Origin: Paenisporosarcina indica
GTDB taxonomy: Bacteria > Bacillota > Bacilli > Bacillales_A > Planococcaceae
Reading direction: 5' to 3'
Assembly (NCBI RefSeq): GCF_001939075.1
Contig: NZ_MPTA01000008.1
Coordinates: 1 to 64,000 of the forward strand
Length of the DNA stretch: 64,000 nucleotides
Made by a program: the position numbers and the translations under genes
In this document: positions 54,136-64,000 of the stretch, piece after piece
Numbering within the stretch: position 1 is the stretch's first letter
How the letters are laid out: every line of letters begins with the position of its first letter
Notes under the pieces: generated by a model
The model's database searches: none
Seen by the model: the letters and a program-made list of their open reading frames with translations, nothing else
Told to the model about the DNA's origin: nothing

Positions 54136-55512
54136 CTACGCATTTGGAAAAGCTTCTTTTAATGCGTCATTGACATTTTCCACCCCAATTACTTGTATCC
54201 CTTTAGGAAAATCCCATCCTCCAATGTTAGAAGCAGGGATAATGGCACGTTTGAAGCCCAGTTTCGCAGCTTCTAGCACACGTTGTTCGATACGAGAAAC
54301 ACGACGAACTTCTCCCGTTAGTCCAACTTCACCGATGAAGCAGTCATGGGCACTAGCTGCCACGTCACGGAAACTTGAGACGATTGTTGTCAACACAGCT
54401 AAGTCGATTGCTGGCTCATCCAGCTTCACACCGCCTGCGACTTTGATATATGCATCTTGAGTTTGTAGCAGCATGCCTACTCGTTTTTCCAACACGGCCA
54501 TTAACAAGGAAATACGATTTAGATCGATTCCACTTGCCATTCGTTTCGGATAGTTAAAACTAGTGGGGGTAATCAACGCTTGAATCTCGACTAAAATTGG
54601 ACGAGTCCCTTCCATTGAAGCCACAACGGTAGATCCAGCAGCACCTTGTGAACGTTCTTGTAAAAATAATTCAGAAGGATTCAGTACTTCTTTCAAACCG
54701 CCTTGTAACATTTCAAATATCGCGATCTCATTCGTTGAGCCAAAACGATTCTTTTGCGAACGTAAAATACGGTATGTATGATGGCGTTCACCTTCAAAGT
54801 AAAGCACAGTATCCACCATATGCTCGAGCAAACGTGGACCCGCAATTTGACCTTCTTTCGTTACATGACCCACTAAGAATATGGCTATGTTTTTGGTTTT
54901 TGCGATTCTCATTAATTCAGCTGTACATTCACGGACTTGTGAAACACTCCCCGGTGCAGAAGTTACTTCCGGATGATGAACTGTTTGAATCGAATCGATG
55001 ACAACAAACTTAGGCTCAACTTGATCGATTGCCTCGTTCACCAATTCCAAGTTTGTTTCCGAATAGATATAGAGCTCTGACGACGCTACGCCGAGTCTCT
55101 CAGCCCGTAGCTTTGTTTGGCGAATCGATTCTTCTCCAGACATATACAATACGCGCTGCCCTTTGTTTGCAAGGAGGGAAGATACTTGAAGAAGCAAAGT
55201 TGATTTGCCGATTCCGGGATCTCCCCCAATCAGTATGAGTGAGCCCGGAACAATACCGCCTCCAAGTACACGGTTCAATTCTGAAAGGTCAGTATCAACA
55301 CGCGGTTCTTCGACTGTTTCAACTGCGGTAATAGGTGTTGCTTTTTGTGCGATTTTTTCAGAGTGCTGGAAAGTTCTGCGTGGTCCCTTTACCACCACTT
55401 CTACTTCTTCCACCATCGTATTCCATTCTCCACATCCCGGACAGCGTCCCATCCATTTTGCGGATTCGTAGCCACATGAGTTACACATGAATTTCGTTTT
55501 ACGTTTAGCCAT
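54136..55512 (-). CDS. radA: DNA repair protein RadA (Sms)
   Basis: RecA-like helicase that helps branch migration in recombination. It has an N-terminal C4 zinc finger ([21 protein letters not shown]), Walker [10 protein letters not shown] near residue 96, the KNRFGS motif near residue 253 and a Lon-like C-terminal domain. The protein has 458 residues and is the last gene of the ctsR-clpC-radA group. Confidence 0.96.
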   Translation of the reverse strand: MAKRKTKFMCNSCGYESAKWMGRCPGCGEWNTMVEEVEVVVKGPRRTFQHSEKIAQKATPITAVETVEEPRVDTDLSELNRVLGGGIVPGSLILIGGDPGIGKSTLLLQVSSLLANKGQRVLYMSGEESIRQTKLRAERLGVASSELYIYSETNLELVNEAIDQVEPKFVVIDSIQTVHHPEVTSAPGSVSQVRECTAELMRIAKTKNIAIFLVGHVTKEGQIAGPRLLEHMVDTVLYFEGERHHTYRILRSQKNRFGSTNEIAIFEMLQGGLKEVLNPSELFLQERSQGAAGSTVVASMEGTRPILVEIQALITPTSFNYPKRMASGIDLNRISLLMAVLEKRVGMLLQTQDAYIKVAGGVKLDEPAIDLAVLTTIVSSFRDVAASAHDCFIGEVGLTGEVRRVSRIEQRVLEAAKLGFKRAIIPASNIGGWDFPKGIQVIGVENVNDALKEAFPNA

Positions 55513-55575
55513 AGTACCTCCTGTTATGTAGAAAAAGGGGCATTCCGAACAGATGGCCGGAATGTCCCATTAATT

Positions 55576-58032
55576 TTACTTAGATAAAGTTACTGCTTCT
55601 GCTTCTGCTTCTTTCATGCGAACCACAAATTGATCGTCTTCTACATCGAAAACAACATTTTGCCCTGTTAATACTGTACCTTTTAACAACTCTTCAGACA
55701 AACGATCTTCGACATGTTTTTGAAGTGCTCGGCGAAGTGGGCGGGCACCATATTCCGGGTCATAGCCTTCTTTCGCAATCTTCTCTTGTGCTCCTTCAGT
55801 TAACTCAAGCTCGATTTCTTGCTCTTTCAAGCGTTTTGTTAATTGTGCAGTCATCAATGTCACAATTTCTTTTAAGTGTTCTTTTTCTAATGAATGGAAC
55901 ACAATCATTTCATCGACACGGTTCAAGAACTCCGGACGGAATGCTTTTTTAAGCTCTTCCAGCATTCTACCTTTCATATCTTTATATTTTTGTTCGCCAT
56001 CTTGTAAGTTAAATCCAACATACTTGTTTTTCTTCAACGCTTCAGCGCCCACGTTTGAAGTCATGATCACAACAGTATTACGGAAATCGACAGTTCGACC
56101 TTTAGAATCCGTTAAGCGACCATCTTCTAACACTTGCAACAAAATATTGAACACATCAGGATGTGCTTTTTCAATTTCATCCAACAGAATGACAGAGTAT
56201 GGTTTACGACGTACTTTTTCCGTTAATTGACCGCCTTCTTCATGTCCTACATATCCAGGAGGAGAACCTACTAGACGTGATGTTGAGTGTTTTTCCATGT
56301 ACTCCGACATATCAACTCGAATCATCGCATCTTCGTCACCAAACATACTTTCTGCAAGAGCACGTGCAAGTTCAGTTTTACCGACACCTGTAGGACCCAA
56401 GAAAATAAATGAACCAATTGGGCGTTTCGGATCTTTTAGTCCAGCTCGAGCTCGACGTACAGCACGAGAAATAGCTGTCACGGCTTCCGCTTGACCGATT
56501 ACACGTTTGTGCAACGTATCTTCTAACTTCAACAATTTGTCAGATTCGGTTTGCGCAAGTTTGGATACCGGAATTCCCGTCCACATGGATACAACCGCTG
56601 CGATATCTTCGACTGTTACTTCAGATTCCGCTTTTCCTTGCTCTTCTTTCCATGCCTTTTTCGTTTTTTCAAGTTCTTCTTTTAGTTTCTGTTCTTTATC
56701 ACGGAAGGATGCCGCTTTTTCAAATTCCTGGCTTTGAACAGCCGCATTTTTCTCGGAACGAATCGCTTCTAAACGAGCTTCTAATTCTTTTAAATTCGGT
56801 GGTGTTGTATATGAACGCAATCGAACTTTCGAACCTGCTTCATCAATTAAGTCAATTGCTTTATCCGGTAGAAAACGGTCAGAAATGTATCGGTCAGACA
56901 TTTTTGCTGCTGCTACGACAGCTTCATCTGTGATTTTCACACGGTGATGTGCTTCATAACGGTCACGTAAACCATAAATTATTTGAATTGATTCATCAAC
57001 AGATGGTTCATTTACTTGAATCGGTTGGAATCGACGCTCTAAAGCAGCATCTTTTTCAATGTATTTTCGATACTCATCGAGTGTGGTTGCACCAATACAT
57101 TGAAGTTCACCACGAGCAAGTGATGGTTTTAAGATATTCGATGCATCGATTGCACCTTCCGCTCCACCTGCACCAATTAACGTATGAAGTTCATCGATAA
57201 ATAGAATGACGTTCCCTGCTTGACGAATTTCGTCCATCACTTTCTTTAAGCGATCTTCAAACTCACCACGGTATTTCGTTCCTGCTACAACAGTTCCCAT
57301 ATCCAAGGTCATAACGCGTTTGTCGCGTAAAATTTCCGGTACTTCATTTTGTACAATTTGTTGGGCTAAACCTTCAGCAATCGCTGTTTTACCAACACCT
57401 GGCTCCCCGATTAGAACTGGATTATTCTTCGTACGACGCGATAGCACTTCAATCACACGCGTGATTTCTTTGCTTCGACCAATCACTGGATCCAAGCTGC
57501 CATCACGTGCGATTTGTGTTAAATCGCGTGCCAAGCTGTCAAGTGTTGGGGTGTTTGCCGTAGCATTAGCTCCTCCGTTCGCTTGAACGTGATCGTTACT
57601 TCCAAGTAATTGCAATACTTGTTGACGTGCTTTATTTAAGCTAACGCCTGCATTATTAAGTACACGGGCCGCTACACCTTCGCCTTCGCGAATTAATGCC
57701 AGTAATAAATGCTCTGTTCCGATATATGAGTGTCCAAGTTTACGTGATTCATCAACCGATAATTCGATAACTTTTTTAGCACGTGGTGTGTAATGAACGA
57801 TTGGACCTACATCGCCAGTCCCCATGCCTACAAGTTCTTCAATACCTTCTTCAATTACTTGTGGGCTCACTTCGATGGCTTCCATTGCTTTCGCCGCAAT
57901 GCCTCCACCTTCGCGAATTAATCCCAATAATATATGTTCTGTTCCAATCGACTCATGTTTCATACGAATGGCTTCTTCTTGAGCTAGTTGGAGTACTTTT
58001 TGTGCACGTTGTGTAAATCGATTAAACATCAT
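55576..58032 (-). CDS. clpC: ATP-dependent Clp protease ATP-binding subunit ClpC
   Basis: AAA+ unfoldase that feeds ClpP and, with McsB, degrades Arg-phosphorylated proteins. The 818-residue product has a double Clp N-domain (residues 1-145), Walker A GEPGVGKT, a UVR/middle region ([18 protein letters not shown]) and a second Walker A GPTGVGKT. The start ATG at 58032 lies 11 bases inside mcsB. The ClpP-loop and C-terminal ends look normal. Confidence 0.97.
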   Translation of the reverse strand: MMFNRFTQRAQKVLQLAQEEAIRMKHESIGTEHILLGLIREGGGIAAKAMEAIEVSPQVIEEGIEELVGMGTGDVGPIVHYTPRAKKVIELSVDESRKLGHSYIGTEHLLLALIREGEGVAARVLNNAGVSLNKARQQVLQLLGSNDHVQANGGANATANTPTLDSLARDLTQIARDGSLDPVIGRSKEITRVIEVLSRRTKNNPVLIGEPGVGKTAIAEGLAQQIVQNEVPEILRDKRVMTLDMGTVVAGTKYRGEFEDRLKKVMDEIRQAGNVILFIDELHTLIGAGGAEGAIDASNILKPSLARGELQCIGATTLDEYRKYIEKDAALERRFQPIQVNEPSVDESIQIIYGLRDRYEAHHRVKITDEAVVAAAKMSDRYISDRFLPDKAIDLIDEAGSKVRLRSYTTPPNLKELEARLEAIRSEKNAAVQSQEFEKAASFRDKEQKLKEELEKTKKAWKEEQGKAESEVTVEDIAAVVSMWTGIPVSKLAQTESDKLLKLEDTLHKRVIGQAEAVTAISRAVRRARAGLKDPKRPIGSFIFLGPTGVGKTELARALAESMFGDEDAMIRVDMSEYMEKHSTSRLVGSPPGYVGHEEGGQLTEKVRRKPYSVILLDEIEKAHPDVFNILLQVLEDGRLTDSKGRTVDFRNTVVIMTSNVGAEALKKNKYVGFNLQDGEQKYKDMKGRMLEELKKAFRPEFLNRVDEMIVFHSLEKEHLKEIVTLMTAQLTKRLKEQEIELELTEGAQEKIAKEGYDPEYGARPLRRALQKHVEDRLSEELLKGTVLTGQNVVFDVEDDQFVVRMKEAEAEAVTLSK

Positions 58033-59122
58033 GAGGTTCCTCTCCTTCATTATTCAAATTATTGTCTACTTGCAAACGTTCCCTAAACAGTTTTGCACGA
58101 AACACATCTCGTTCTTCCGATTGTAGAGACATCCCTGCATATTTTTGTAAAAAGCCTGGTTGCATGAAAATCATGCATTCATTCAAAATGGATACGTCGA
58201 CTCCTTTTATCAACCCAAGGTCAATGCCAAGACGGACATCCGATAAACAGCGTCCCGCTTCCTCTGTTGTTAAAATTCGCGCGTATGTTAATACACCTAA
58301 CGAACGATACAAACGATCTTCTAACACATTTGGTCTTGTATTCAAAAGTGCATTTCTTGCTTCACGTTCTTTTTGGATAATTTGTTCCGTAATACTTTGC
58401 AAGTCCGTCAAAATATCTTCTTCTGACTTTCCGAGTGTCGTTTGGTTCGATATTTGATATACATTGCCAAGTGCCTCGCTACCTTCTCCATAAATCCCAC
58501 GAACAACCATTCCGAGTCGGGTAATCGTGGTGACGAGGCGATTCATTTGATTGGTCATCGTGAGTGCCGGCAAGTGCATCATGACGGATGCCCGAAGGCC
58601 CGTGCCTGAATTCGTTGGGCAGCTCGTTAAATAACCGAACTGTTCATCAAATGCGTATGGCAACTCTTTTTCCAACATGTCATCAATGTTGTTCGCTTGA
58701 TGCCATGCTTCAAGTAATTGTAATCCAGGGAAAATACATTGTATGCGAATATGATCTTCTTCATTGACCATTACGCTAATTGCCTCATCATCAGACAATA
58801 AAACTGAACCCGTTACTTCCGAATGAGCTAGTTTCGGACTAATTAAATGCTTTTCCACTAATACTTGGCGGTTTAGCGTAGAAAGTCCTTTTATATCTAT
58901 ATACGAAAAGGTCGACTCAAGTTCCGATTCTGCATCAAGTAAAACCGCAGAAACTGCTTGATCTACTTGTAACGCTTCATTTTCCGAAAAAGAAAGTGGA
59001 AAACGATACCCCGTTAAATTTCGAGCAAGGCGTATTCGCGTACTCATAACGATATCGGCATGCTCCCCTTCGTCAGCCATCCAACTCGTCACGGAGTTAT
59101 TTAAAAAACGCTCAATTGACAT
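58022..59122 (-). CDS. mcsB: Protein-arginine kinase McsB
   Basis: Phosphorylates Arg residues to mark proteins, including CtsR, for ClpCP. The phosphagen-kinase-like domain shows [10 protein letters not shown] near the N-terminus and the active-site [20 protein letters not shown] with its Cys. The ATG (59122) overlaps the end of mcsA by 11 bases. The protein has 366 residues. Confidence 0.95.
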   Translation of the reverse strand: MSIERFLNNSVTSWMADEGEHADIVMSTRIRLARNLTGYRFPLSFSENEALQVDQAVSAVLLDAESELESTFSYIDIKGLSTLNRQVLVEKHLISPKLAHSEVTGSVLLSDDEAISVMVNEEDHIRIQCIFPGLQLLEAWHQANNIDDMLEKELPYAFDEQFGYLTSCPTNSGTGLRASVMMHLPALTMTNQMNRLVTTITRLGMVVRGIYGEGSEALGNVYQISNQTTLGKSEEDILTDLQSITEQIIQKEREARNALLNTRPNVLEDRLYRSLGVLTYARILTTEEAGRCLSDVRLGIDLGLIKGVDVSILNECMIFMQPGFLQKYAGMSLQSEERDVFRAKLFRERLQVDNNLNNEGEEPHDV

Positions 59123-59663
59123 CAGGGGGTTCACCTCCACTCTGCAGTTGTTTCTCTAATTCACGGGCTTCGTCACGAAGTTTTGCCGCTTCTTCAAAGT
59201 TTTCAATACCTATTGCAGCTTGCATGGATGTACGAATCGCCTCTATTTGTTTTTTTAACTGTAATTTGTGTCCAAATTTGCCTGGTGCTTTTCCGACATG
59301 CTTTACATTCCCGTTGTGCAATTTTTTAAAGACACTTGGCAACTGTTCACGGAAACTTTCGTAACAGTGTGCACATCCAAATTTACCTTCATTTAAAAAT
59401 TGGCGGAATGTCCAGCCGCATGAACTACAAGGCGGAATTTTGGGTTGTAGTTGTTGTTTCTGTTGTACTTGGGCACTTTCGGGAGCCCCAAACCAATTAG
59501 ATAATAATTGGTGGAGTGAAAGCGGATCCTGTTGAAAATCCAGATGAAAAGGATGGAAATTTTGAGCACACTTTTCACAATAATGACGCTGTACATGAGT
59601 CCCATCCTGTATTTGCGTCACGGTCACTTTTGCCGGTCGCTGCTTACAATTCTCACAAATCAT
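59112..59663 (-). CDS. mcsA: McsB-activating zinc protein McsA
   Basis: Zinc-binding partner that activates McsB. It has four zinc Cys pairs, at C3/C6, C29/C32, C79/C82 and C97/C100, and a C-terminal UVR motif (IENFEEAAKLRDEARELEKQL). The 183-residue length is normal. It lies 12 bases after ctsR. Confidence 0.95.
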   Translation of the reverse strand: MICENCKQRPAKVTVTQIQDGTHVQRHYCEKCAQNFHPFHLDFQQDPLSLHQLLSNWFGAPESAQVQQKQQLQPKIPPCSSCGWTFRQFLNEGKFGCAHCYESFREQLPSVFKKLHNGNVKHVGKAPGKFGHKLQLKKQIEAIRTSMQAAIGIENFEEAAKLRDEARELEKQLQSGGEPPDVN

Positions 59664-59675
59664 CTCGCACTCACC

Positions 59676-60146
59676 TCACTTTAACTGTTCATACTTCAGT
59701 GTTACGAGCATCGCCATTAGTATGCGTGATCGCAACTCATCGCGATGCGGCAATGGAAGATTAAGCGTTGTGCGATCGAGTGCAGCGAGCATCATCTTCG
59801 CTTCACGTTTCGATACAACCTCTTCATCAATCAAACGAAAAACAATATCTTCCATCATTGTTTGCGAAGCTCCATGCTCTAAACTAACTAAAATGGTTTC
59901 GATTAACTCTACCTTCGTGTGAGCGCGTACGCGAACTATACGAATATAACCTCCGCCACCCCGCTTACTTTCCACGAGATAACCACGGTCTGCCGTAAAA
60001 CGCGTATTAATCACATAATTAATCTGAGAAGGCACGCATTGAAATTGTTCTGCAATTTCACTCCGCTTAATTTCAACATGCCCTTTATCATCTAATTCGA
60101 TAACTTTCTTTAAATAACCTTCAATAATATCTGATATATTCCGCAT
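59676..60146 (-). CDS. ctsR: Transcriptional repressor CtsR
   Basis: Heat-sensing repressor of clp genes. It has an N-terminal winged helix with the glycine-rich wing SKRGGGGYIRIV that binds DNA and senses temperature, and a C-terminal domain that McsB targets. The protein has 156 residues, with an AGGAGG seven bases before the ATG. An operator that it should bind lies 70 bases upstream. Confidence 0.96.
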   Translation of the reverse strand: MRNISDIIEGYLKKVIELDDKGHVEIKRSEIAEQFQCVPSQINYVINTRFTADRGYLVESKRGGGGYIRIVRVRAHTKVELIETILVSLEHGASQTMMEDIVFRLIDEEVVSKREAKMMLAALDRTTLNLPLPHRDELRSRILMAMLVTLKYEQLK

Positions 60147-60213
60147 TCCATCACCTCCTGGTCGATTAGGTCTGCATGGTAGTCAAGTTGGGGTACTTTG
60201 TGCATAGCCTGAC

Positions 60214-60262
60214 TTTGACTATCTTTGACTTTATTATATAAAGGGATAGGGGCTGGGTGCAA
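60214..60262 (-). promoter_or_regulatory. ctsR operon promoter with CtsR operator
   Basis: TTGCAC (60257-60262) and TATAAT (60233-60238), 18 bases apart, are followed directly by the direct repeat AGTCAAA-N3-AGTCAAA (60214-60230). This fits the CtsR consensus (GGTCAAANANRGTCAAA) with A for the first G. The repressor would block the transcription start. Confidence 0.88.
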
Positions 60263-60304
60263 ATTATATGATTTGGAATAAATTTAAAAAGGATTCATGA
60301 ACGC

Positions 60305-60540
60305 TAAGTTTAGGGTGTTTATCACTCAGAATGAGGCTTTATCGCTCAGAATCAACATATTATCGCTCAAAACCGTCTCACACCCCAGTTTACTTTATTG
60401 AAACAAACCCTCAACCCACAGAAAAGAGCTATGTAGCGATCAGCGAAATGGCTCTCATTCATGATTTTGAATACTTGATTCGATGCGTAAATGAATGGTT
60501 TTGTTTTCGCTACGCTCCTGTTGAAAGCAGGATGGCTCAA
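60305..60540. repeat. Intergenic repeat family, locus 4
   Basis: Three tandem units of 20-22 bases begin TTTATCACTCAGAA (60318), TTTATCGCTCAGAA (60338) and TTATCGCTCAAAA (60360), followed by CACCCCAGTTTACTTTATTGAA. Further on, GAATGGTTTTGTTTTCG and TGTTGAAAGCA match the 27.66-kb copy. The 114-codon plus frame over this area is not credible. Confidence 0.7.
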
Positions 60541-60569
60541 AACAAATTAAATTGGAATAAACACAAAAA

Positions 60570-60594
60570 GCCACCCTTTAAGAAAAGGGCGACT
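60570..60594 (-). terminator. Terminator of the hut operon
   Basis: GTCGCCCTTT pairs with AAAGGGTGGC, with wobbles and a 4-base loop, followed by TTTTTG on the minus strand, 14 bases past hutG. Confidence 0.8.
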
Positions 60595-60607
60595 GCTCAT
60601 AGGGGTG

Positions 60608-61570
60608 TTATTCCCCACTTTGTAATAAAACTCTCCCAGTCACAAACTCTAGCCATGCATATACTCCGGTTTTGACTGTGGCATTTGTTAGTGTGTCTCG
60701 TGTTGGGTCTAGACAAACGTAATCTAAATGGCGGACAGCTTTATGCTGACCAACCTCGATTAAACTACTAAACAATTCTTCAGCACTCATGCCACCAGGG
60801 GTTGATGCTGGAACTCCTGGTGCTACTGCAATATCTAATACATCCATGTCAATTGTCACATAGATCCGGTCTACACGATCGGCTAACTTCGACAATTCTT
60901 CCGAGACGCACTTTGCCACTCCGAGTTCACGTGCTTTTCGCAGTGTTACCATCCGGATACCGTGTTCTTTTGCATAAGCTACCAATGGTGCTGCATTAAA
61001 GTATCCGTGTAACCCAATATTCACGACATCTTCCCCGCAAACAATTTCGCCATCGATTAACTGGCGAATTGGTGTGCCGTTAGCAGGACCTAATTCTGCT
61101 GGATCCCGCACGTCTAAATGTGTATCTAATTGCAGTATACCGATTCGCTCTTTTGGAAACGCTCGCTTTACTCCACGAATGGCACATGCGGTTACAGAAT
61201 GATCTCCACCTATTAAACACGTTGTCGCATCTTCAAACGTATGGACTAAATCAAGAGTGGTTTCTTCTATGCGTTCATGAGACAACACAATATTCGTGGT
61301 GTGCATAACGACATCTCCGGCATCGCGAACAGAATATCCGGACAAATCTAGATCGGCATCCAAGTTATAAGTCGAGAAACCTTTCCACATTTTGCGGAAC
61401 TCCATTGGATAGAGTGAAGCCCCTGATACGCTTATGGATGAACGTGAGATGGGCGCACCATACAACACCATATGTGGTTGATCACCATCAACTAACGGTT
61501 TAACCCATTGATGCACAAAATCTCCTGAAGCCTCACGCCATGCCCACTCTGGTGGTTGCAAGTATTTCAA
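60608..61570 (-). CDS. hutG: Formimidoylglutamase (ureohydrolase family)
   Basis: Last step of histidine use: N-formimidoyl-L-glutamate to glutamate and formamide. It belongs to the arginase fold, with manganese ligands in GGDHS, DTHLDVRD and DMDVLD all in place. The 320 residues and the place after hutI favour HutG over arginase or agmatinase. The start is a TTG that abuts the hutI stop (TAATTG), with AAGGTGG upstream. Confidence 0.9.
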   Translation of the reverse strand: MKYLQPPEWAWREASGDFVHQWVKPLVDGDQPHMVLYGAPISRSSISVSGASLYPMEFRKMWKGFSTYNLDADLDLSGYSVRDAGDVVMHTTNIVLSHERIEETTLDLVHTFEDATTCLIGGDHSVTACAIRGVKRAFPKERIGILQLDTHLDVRDPAELGPANGTPIRQLIDGEIVCGEDVVNIGLHGYFNAAPLVAYAKEHGIRMVTLRKARELGVAKCVSEELSKLADRVDRIYVTIDMDVLDIAVAPGVPASTPGGMSAEELFSSLIEVGQHKAVRHLDYVCLDPTRDTLTNATVKTGVYAWLEFVTGRVLLQSGE

Positions 61571-62824
61571 TTACCCCACCACCTTCACGCCTTTTTTCCA
61601 AACCGACCCCACGTGATTAACGCCAAATAAATATTGCAGTTCTTGATAACTTGATACATTCCACATGACGATGTCACCTTGTTTCCCTACTTCCAATGAA
61701 CCTACACGCTCTTGCATGCCTATAGCACATGCGGCATTCAACGTCGCTGCCACTAATGTTTCCGCAGGGGTTAATCGCATGGAAATGCATGCCAGATTCA
61801 TGACCAGGGACATGGACGTTGTCGGTGAAGATCCTGGGTTGCAGTCAGTAGAAATTGCCACTGCAACACCAGCATCAATCATCGCACGACCTCTCGCAGC
61901 CTCTTCACGTAAAAACAATGCCGTTGCCGGAAGTAAACACGCGATGACTCCCGCTTCCGCCATTAATCGAATGCCTTCATCTGATGCTTTTAATAAATGC
62001 TCCGCTGAAATAGCACCAACTTTAGCTGCAAGTTCTGCACCACCATAGGATTCAATTTCATCCGCATGAATTTTTGGTATTAGCCCATATTTCTTGCCTG
62101 CTTCTAAAATGCGTTCAGATTGTTCTGGCGTGAAAACCCCTACTTCACAGAACACATCGTTAAATACAGCCAACTTCTCCGCTGATACACGTGTCAACAT
62201 ATCGTTCACTATGACATCAATATATTCTTCTTCCCGACCTTTATAGGTTTGCGGTACTGCATGTCCGCCCATAAAAGTGGCAACTAAATCAATTGGGTGT
62301 GTTTCATTTAATCGCTTCATCACACGCAGTTGTTTTAATTCAGTTTCTAAATCCAGTCCATAGCCACTCTTGCCTTCAACAGTAGTCACACCATGAGCAA
62401 GAAACGAATCAAGGCGTCGCGTTGTTTGCTCCACCAATTCGTCTTCCGTTGCTTCTCGTGTCATTCGTGTTGTCGCATGAATGCCACCACCTGTGTTCAT
62501 GATCTCCATGTAGGTAGCACCTTCTAAACGCATTTCGAATTCACGTTCACGGCTCCCGCCGTAAGCAACATGCGTGTGAGGATCCACAAGACCAGGCGTC
62601 ACCAATCGACCCGTGGCATCTATAACGTCTGCTTCATCTGAACGTTCAGCAAACAATGCTTCAAGCTCTGACGTTGTACCCACCGCAACAATCTTTCCAT
62701 GTTCAATCCATACACTTCCATCTTCAATCAACCCAAGATCAGACATTCCCTCTCGAATTCGCGGGCTATTATCACCAGCAACAGTTACTAACTGTACTGC
62801 ATGTTTGATCCAAAGAGGTCTCAT
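61571..62824 (-). CDS. hutI: Imidazolonepropionase
   Basis: Third step of histidine degradation, a metal-dependent amidohydrolase. The motif [19 protein letters not shown] carries the two metal His residues, and [14 protein letters not shown] and [11 protein letters not shown] carry the remaining ligands. The protein has 417 residues. The ATG overlaps the hutU stop by four bases (ATGA). Confidence 0.95.
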   Translation of the reverse strand: MRPLWIKHAVQLVTVAGDNSPRIREGMSDLGLIEDGSVWIEHGKIVAVGTTSELEALFAERSDEADVIDATGRLVTPGLVDPHTHVAYGGSREREFEMRLEGATYMEIMNTGGGIHATTRMTREATEDELVEQTTRRLDSFLAHGVTTVEGKSGYGLDLETELKQLRVMKRLNETHPIDLVATFMGGHAVPQTYKGREEEYIDVIVNDMLTRVSAEKLAVFNDVFCEVGVFTPEQSERILEAGKKYGLIPKIHADEIESYGGAELAAKVGAISAEHLLKASDEGIRLMAEAGVIACLLPATALFLREEAARGRAMIDAGVAVAISTDCNPGSSPTTSMSLVMNLACISMRLTPAETLVAATLNAACAIGMQERVGSLEVGKQGDIVMWNVSSYQELQYLFGVNHVGSVWKKGVKVVG

Positions 62825-64000
62825 GCTTCTGACCCCTTTAACATCGGAATATTAACCCCTTTTTCGCGAGCCGTTTCAATTGCCAAGTCATACCCAGCAT
62901 CAACGTGACGTACGATACCCATCCCTGGATCTGTAGTTAAGACACGCTCTAAACGCGCTTCAGCTTCTTTCGTGCCATCCGCTAAAATAACCATTCCTGC
63001 GTGGATAGAGTAGCCCATCCCTACACCACCACCGTGATGAACAGAAACCCACGTTGCACCGCCAACTGCGTTTACCATTGCATTTAGTATCGGCCAATCT
63101 GCGACTGCGTCCGATCCATCCTTCATCGCTTCTGTTTCACGGTTAGGTGATGCGACTGATCCCGAGTCCAAGTGATCACGCCCAATTACAATCGGTGCAC
63201 TTAACTCACCACTCGCAACCATATCGTTGATGATTTTTCCAAATCTTGCACGTTCACCGTATCCTAACCAACAAATACGTGCAGGCAGTCCTTGAAATTG
63301 AATTTTTTCTTGTGCCATCTTAATCCAGTTACATAAATGTGTGTTGTAGCTGAACTCCCGTAAGATTACTTCATCTGTTTTCCGAATATCTTCAGGGTCA
63401 CCTGAAAGTGCAACCCAACGGAACGGTCCTTTCCCTTCACAGAATTGTGGACGGATGTATGCTGGCACAAATCCAGGGAAATCGAACGCACGCTCAAATC
63501 CCTCATCTTTCGCAACTTGCCGAATGTTATTGCCGTAATCGAACGTGATTGCACCTTTATCCATCATCTCAACCATCGCTTTCACATGTTTCGCCATCGA
63601 TGCTTTTGATAACTTCACGTACTCAATTGGATCTTCTTTACGAAGTTTCGCCGCTTCTTCCAATAACATCCCCGATGGAATATAGCCATTTAACGGATCA
63701 TGTGCCGAAGTTTGATCTGTTAAGACATCGGGGATAAACCCGCGGGCAATCATTTCAGGCAATACATCCGAGGCATTTCCAATCAACCCAATAGACAGTG
63801 CTTTACCTTCAGCTTTTGCTTCTTGTGCTAAACGAATCGCTTCGTCCAACGAATTTGTTTTGATGTCTGTATATCGTGTTTCAATGCGTCGGTCAATGCG
63901 TGTCTCGTCTACTTCAATGCCAATACACACGCCCCCAGCCATCGTTACAGCCAGTGGTTGAGCTCCACCCATGCCTCCAAGACCAGCAGTTAAGGTAATC
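62821..64000 (-). CDS. hutU: Urocanate hydratase, partial (5' end outside window)
   Basis: Second step of histidine degradation, using NAD+ as an electrophile. The 3' part, about 390 codons, is present, and the frame stays open to the right edge, so the true start lies beyond 64000. Recognisable motifs are [28 protein letters not shown] and the Cys-containing [13 protein letters not shown]. It heads the visible hutU-hutI-hutG unit; hutH and any regulator would lie outside. Confidence 0.95.
   Translation of the reverse strand, partial: ITLTAGLGGMGGAQPLAVTMAGGVCIGIEVDETRIDRRIETRYTDIKTNSLDEAIRLAQEAKAEGKALSIGLIGNASDVLPEMIARGFIPDVLTDQTSAHDPLNGYIPSGMLLEEAAKLRKEDPIEYVKLSKASMAKHVKAMVEMMDKGAITFDYGNNIRQVAKDEGFERAFDFPGFVPAYIRPQFCEGKGPFRWVALSGDPEDIRKTDEVILREFSYNTHLCNWIKMAQEKIQFQGLPARICWLGYGERARFGKIINDMVASGELSAPIVIGRDHLDSGSVASPNRETEAMKDGSDAVADWPILNAMVNAVGGATWVSVHHGGGVGMGYSIHAGMVILADGTKEAEARLERVLTTDPGMGIVRHVDAGYDLAIETAREKGVNIPMLKGSEA

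Noticed and set aside
60331-60675. 114-codon plus-strand frame
   Set aside because: It spans the TTATCGCTCA repeats, the hut terminator and the end of hutG on the opposite strand; not a plausible gene.

Overview
The window comes from a low-GC, spore-forming member of the Bacillales, most likely Planococcaceae (Sporosarcina / Paenisporosarcina / Psychrobacillus-like). Gene order is almost exactly that of the Bacillus subtilis ribosomal super-cluster, read on the minus strand. Sporulation and germination genes (kbaA, gerD, cwlD, sigH) and the ctsR-mcsA-mcsB-clpC stress operon show a spore-forming Bacillales. The Planococcaceae placement is an inference from protein flavour and intergenic repeats.

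Layout by coordinate. 1-4.3 kb: kbaA, gerD (+), salA, cwlD and a YetF-type membrane protein. 4.3-6.9 kb: a small accessory patch with a two-gene plus-strand unit of unknown function, a YitT-type membrane protein and an alpha/beta hydrolase. 6.9-11.2 kb: rpsI, rplM, truA and the energy-coupling-factor transporter ecfT-ecfA2-ecfA1. 11.4-25.9 kb: rplQ, rpoA, rpsK, rpsM, rpmJ, infA, adk, secY and the spc/S10 ribosomal operons up to rpsJ. 26.1-27.3 kb: a decayed YuiF-type antiporter gene. 27.9-40.1 kb: tufA, fusA, rpsG, rpsL, rplGB, rpoC and rpoB. 40.3-45.7 kb: an RsmC-like methyltransferase, rplL, rplJ, rplA, rplK, nusG, secE, rpmG and sigH. 45.7-49.5 kb: frameshifted rae1, rlmB, mrnC, cysS and cysE with a Cys T-box. 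49.9-55.5 kb: gltX, ispF, ispD, yacL and radA. 55.6-60.3 kb: clpC, mcsB, mcsA and ctsR behind a CtsR operator. 60.6-64 kb: hutG, hutI and a partial hutU.

As the minus strand is transcribed the order is hut genes, then the protein-quality-control operon, isoprenoid and aminoacyl-tRNA genes, then the transcription and translation machinery, and finally sporulation genes. Control elements read directly from sequence include a CtsR operator, a cysteine T-box, an L10 leader, probable L13 and S10 leaders, sigma-A promoters for sigH, rplK, rpsJ, tufA and rpoB, and many intrinsic terminators.

No wholly new multi-gene system is visible; this is mostly core genome. The points most worth a second look are: S12 with Arg56 and Ala104 at two classic streptomycin-resistance positions; rae1 broken exactly at a -1 slippery heptamer; an ATC codon where the hydrolase start should be; a nusG ribosome-binding site separated from its ATG by a small hairpin; map and disA missing from their usual sites; a 21-bp tandem-repeat family at four intergenic loci; two copies of a palindromic TGTCTAGCT...GCGCTTTT element; and an unannotated 43-residue membrane peptide.
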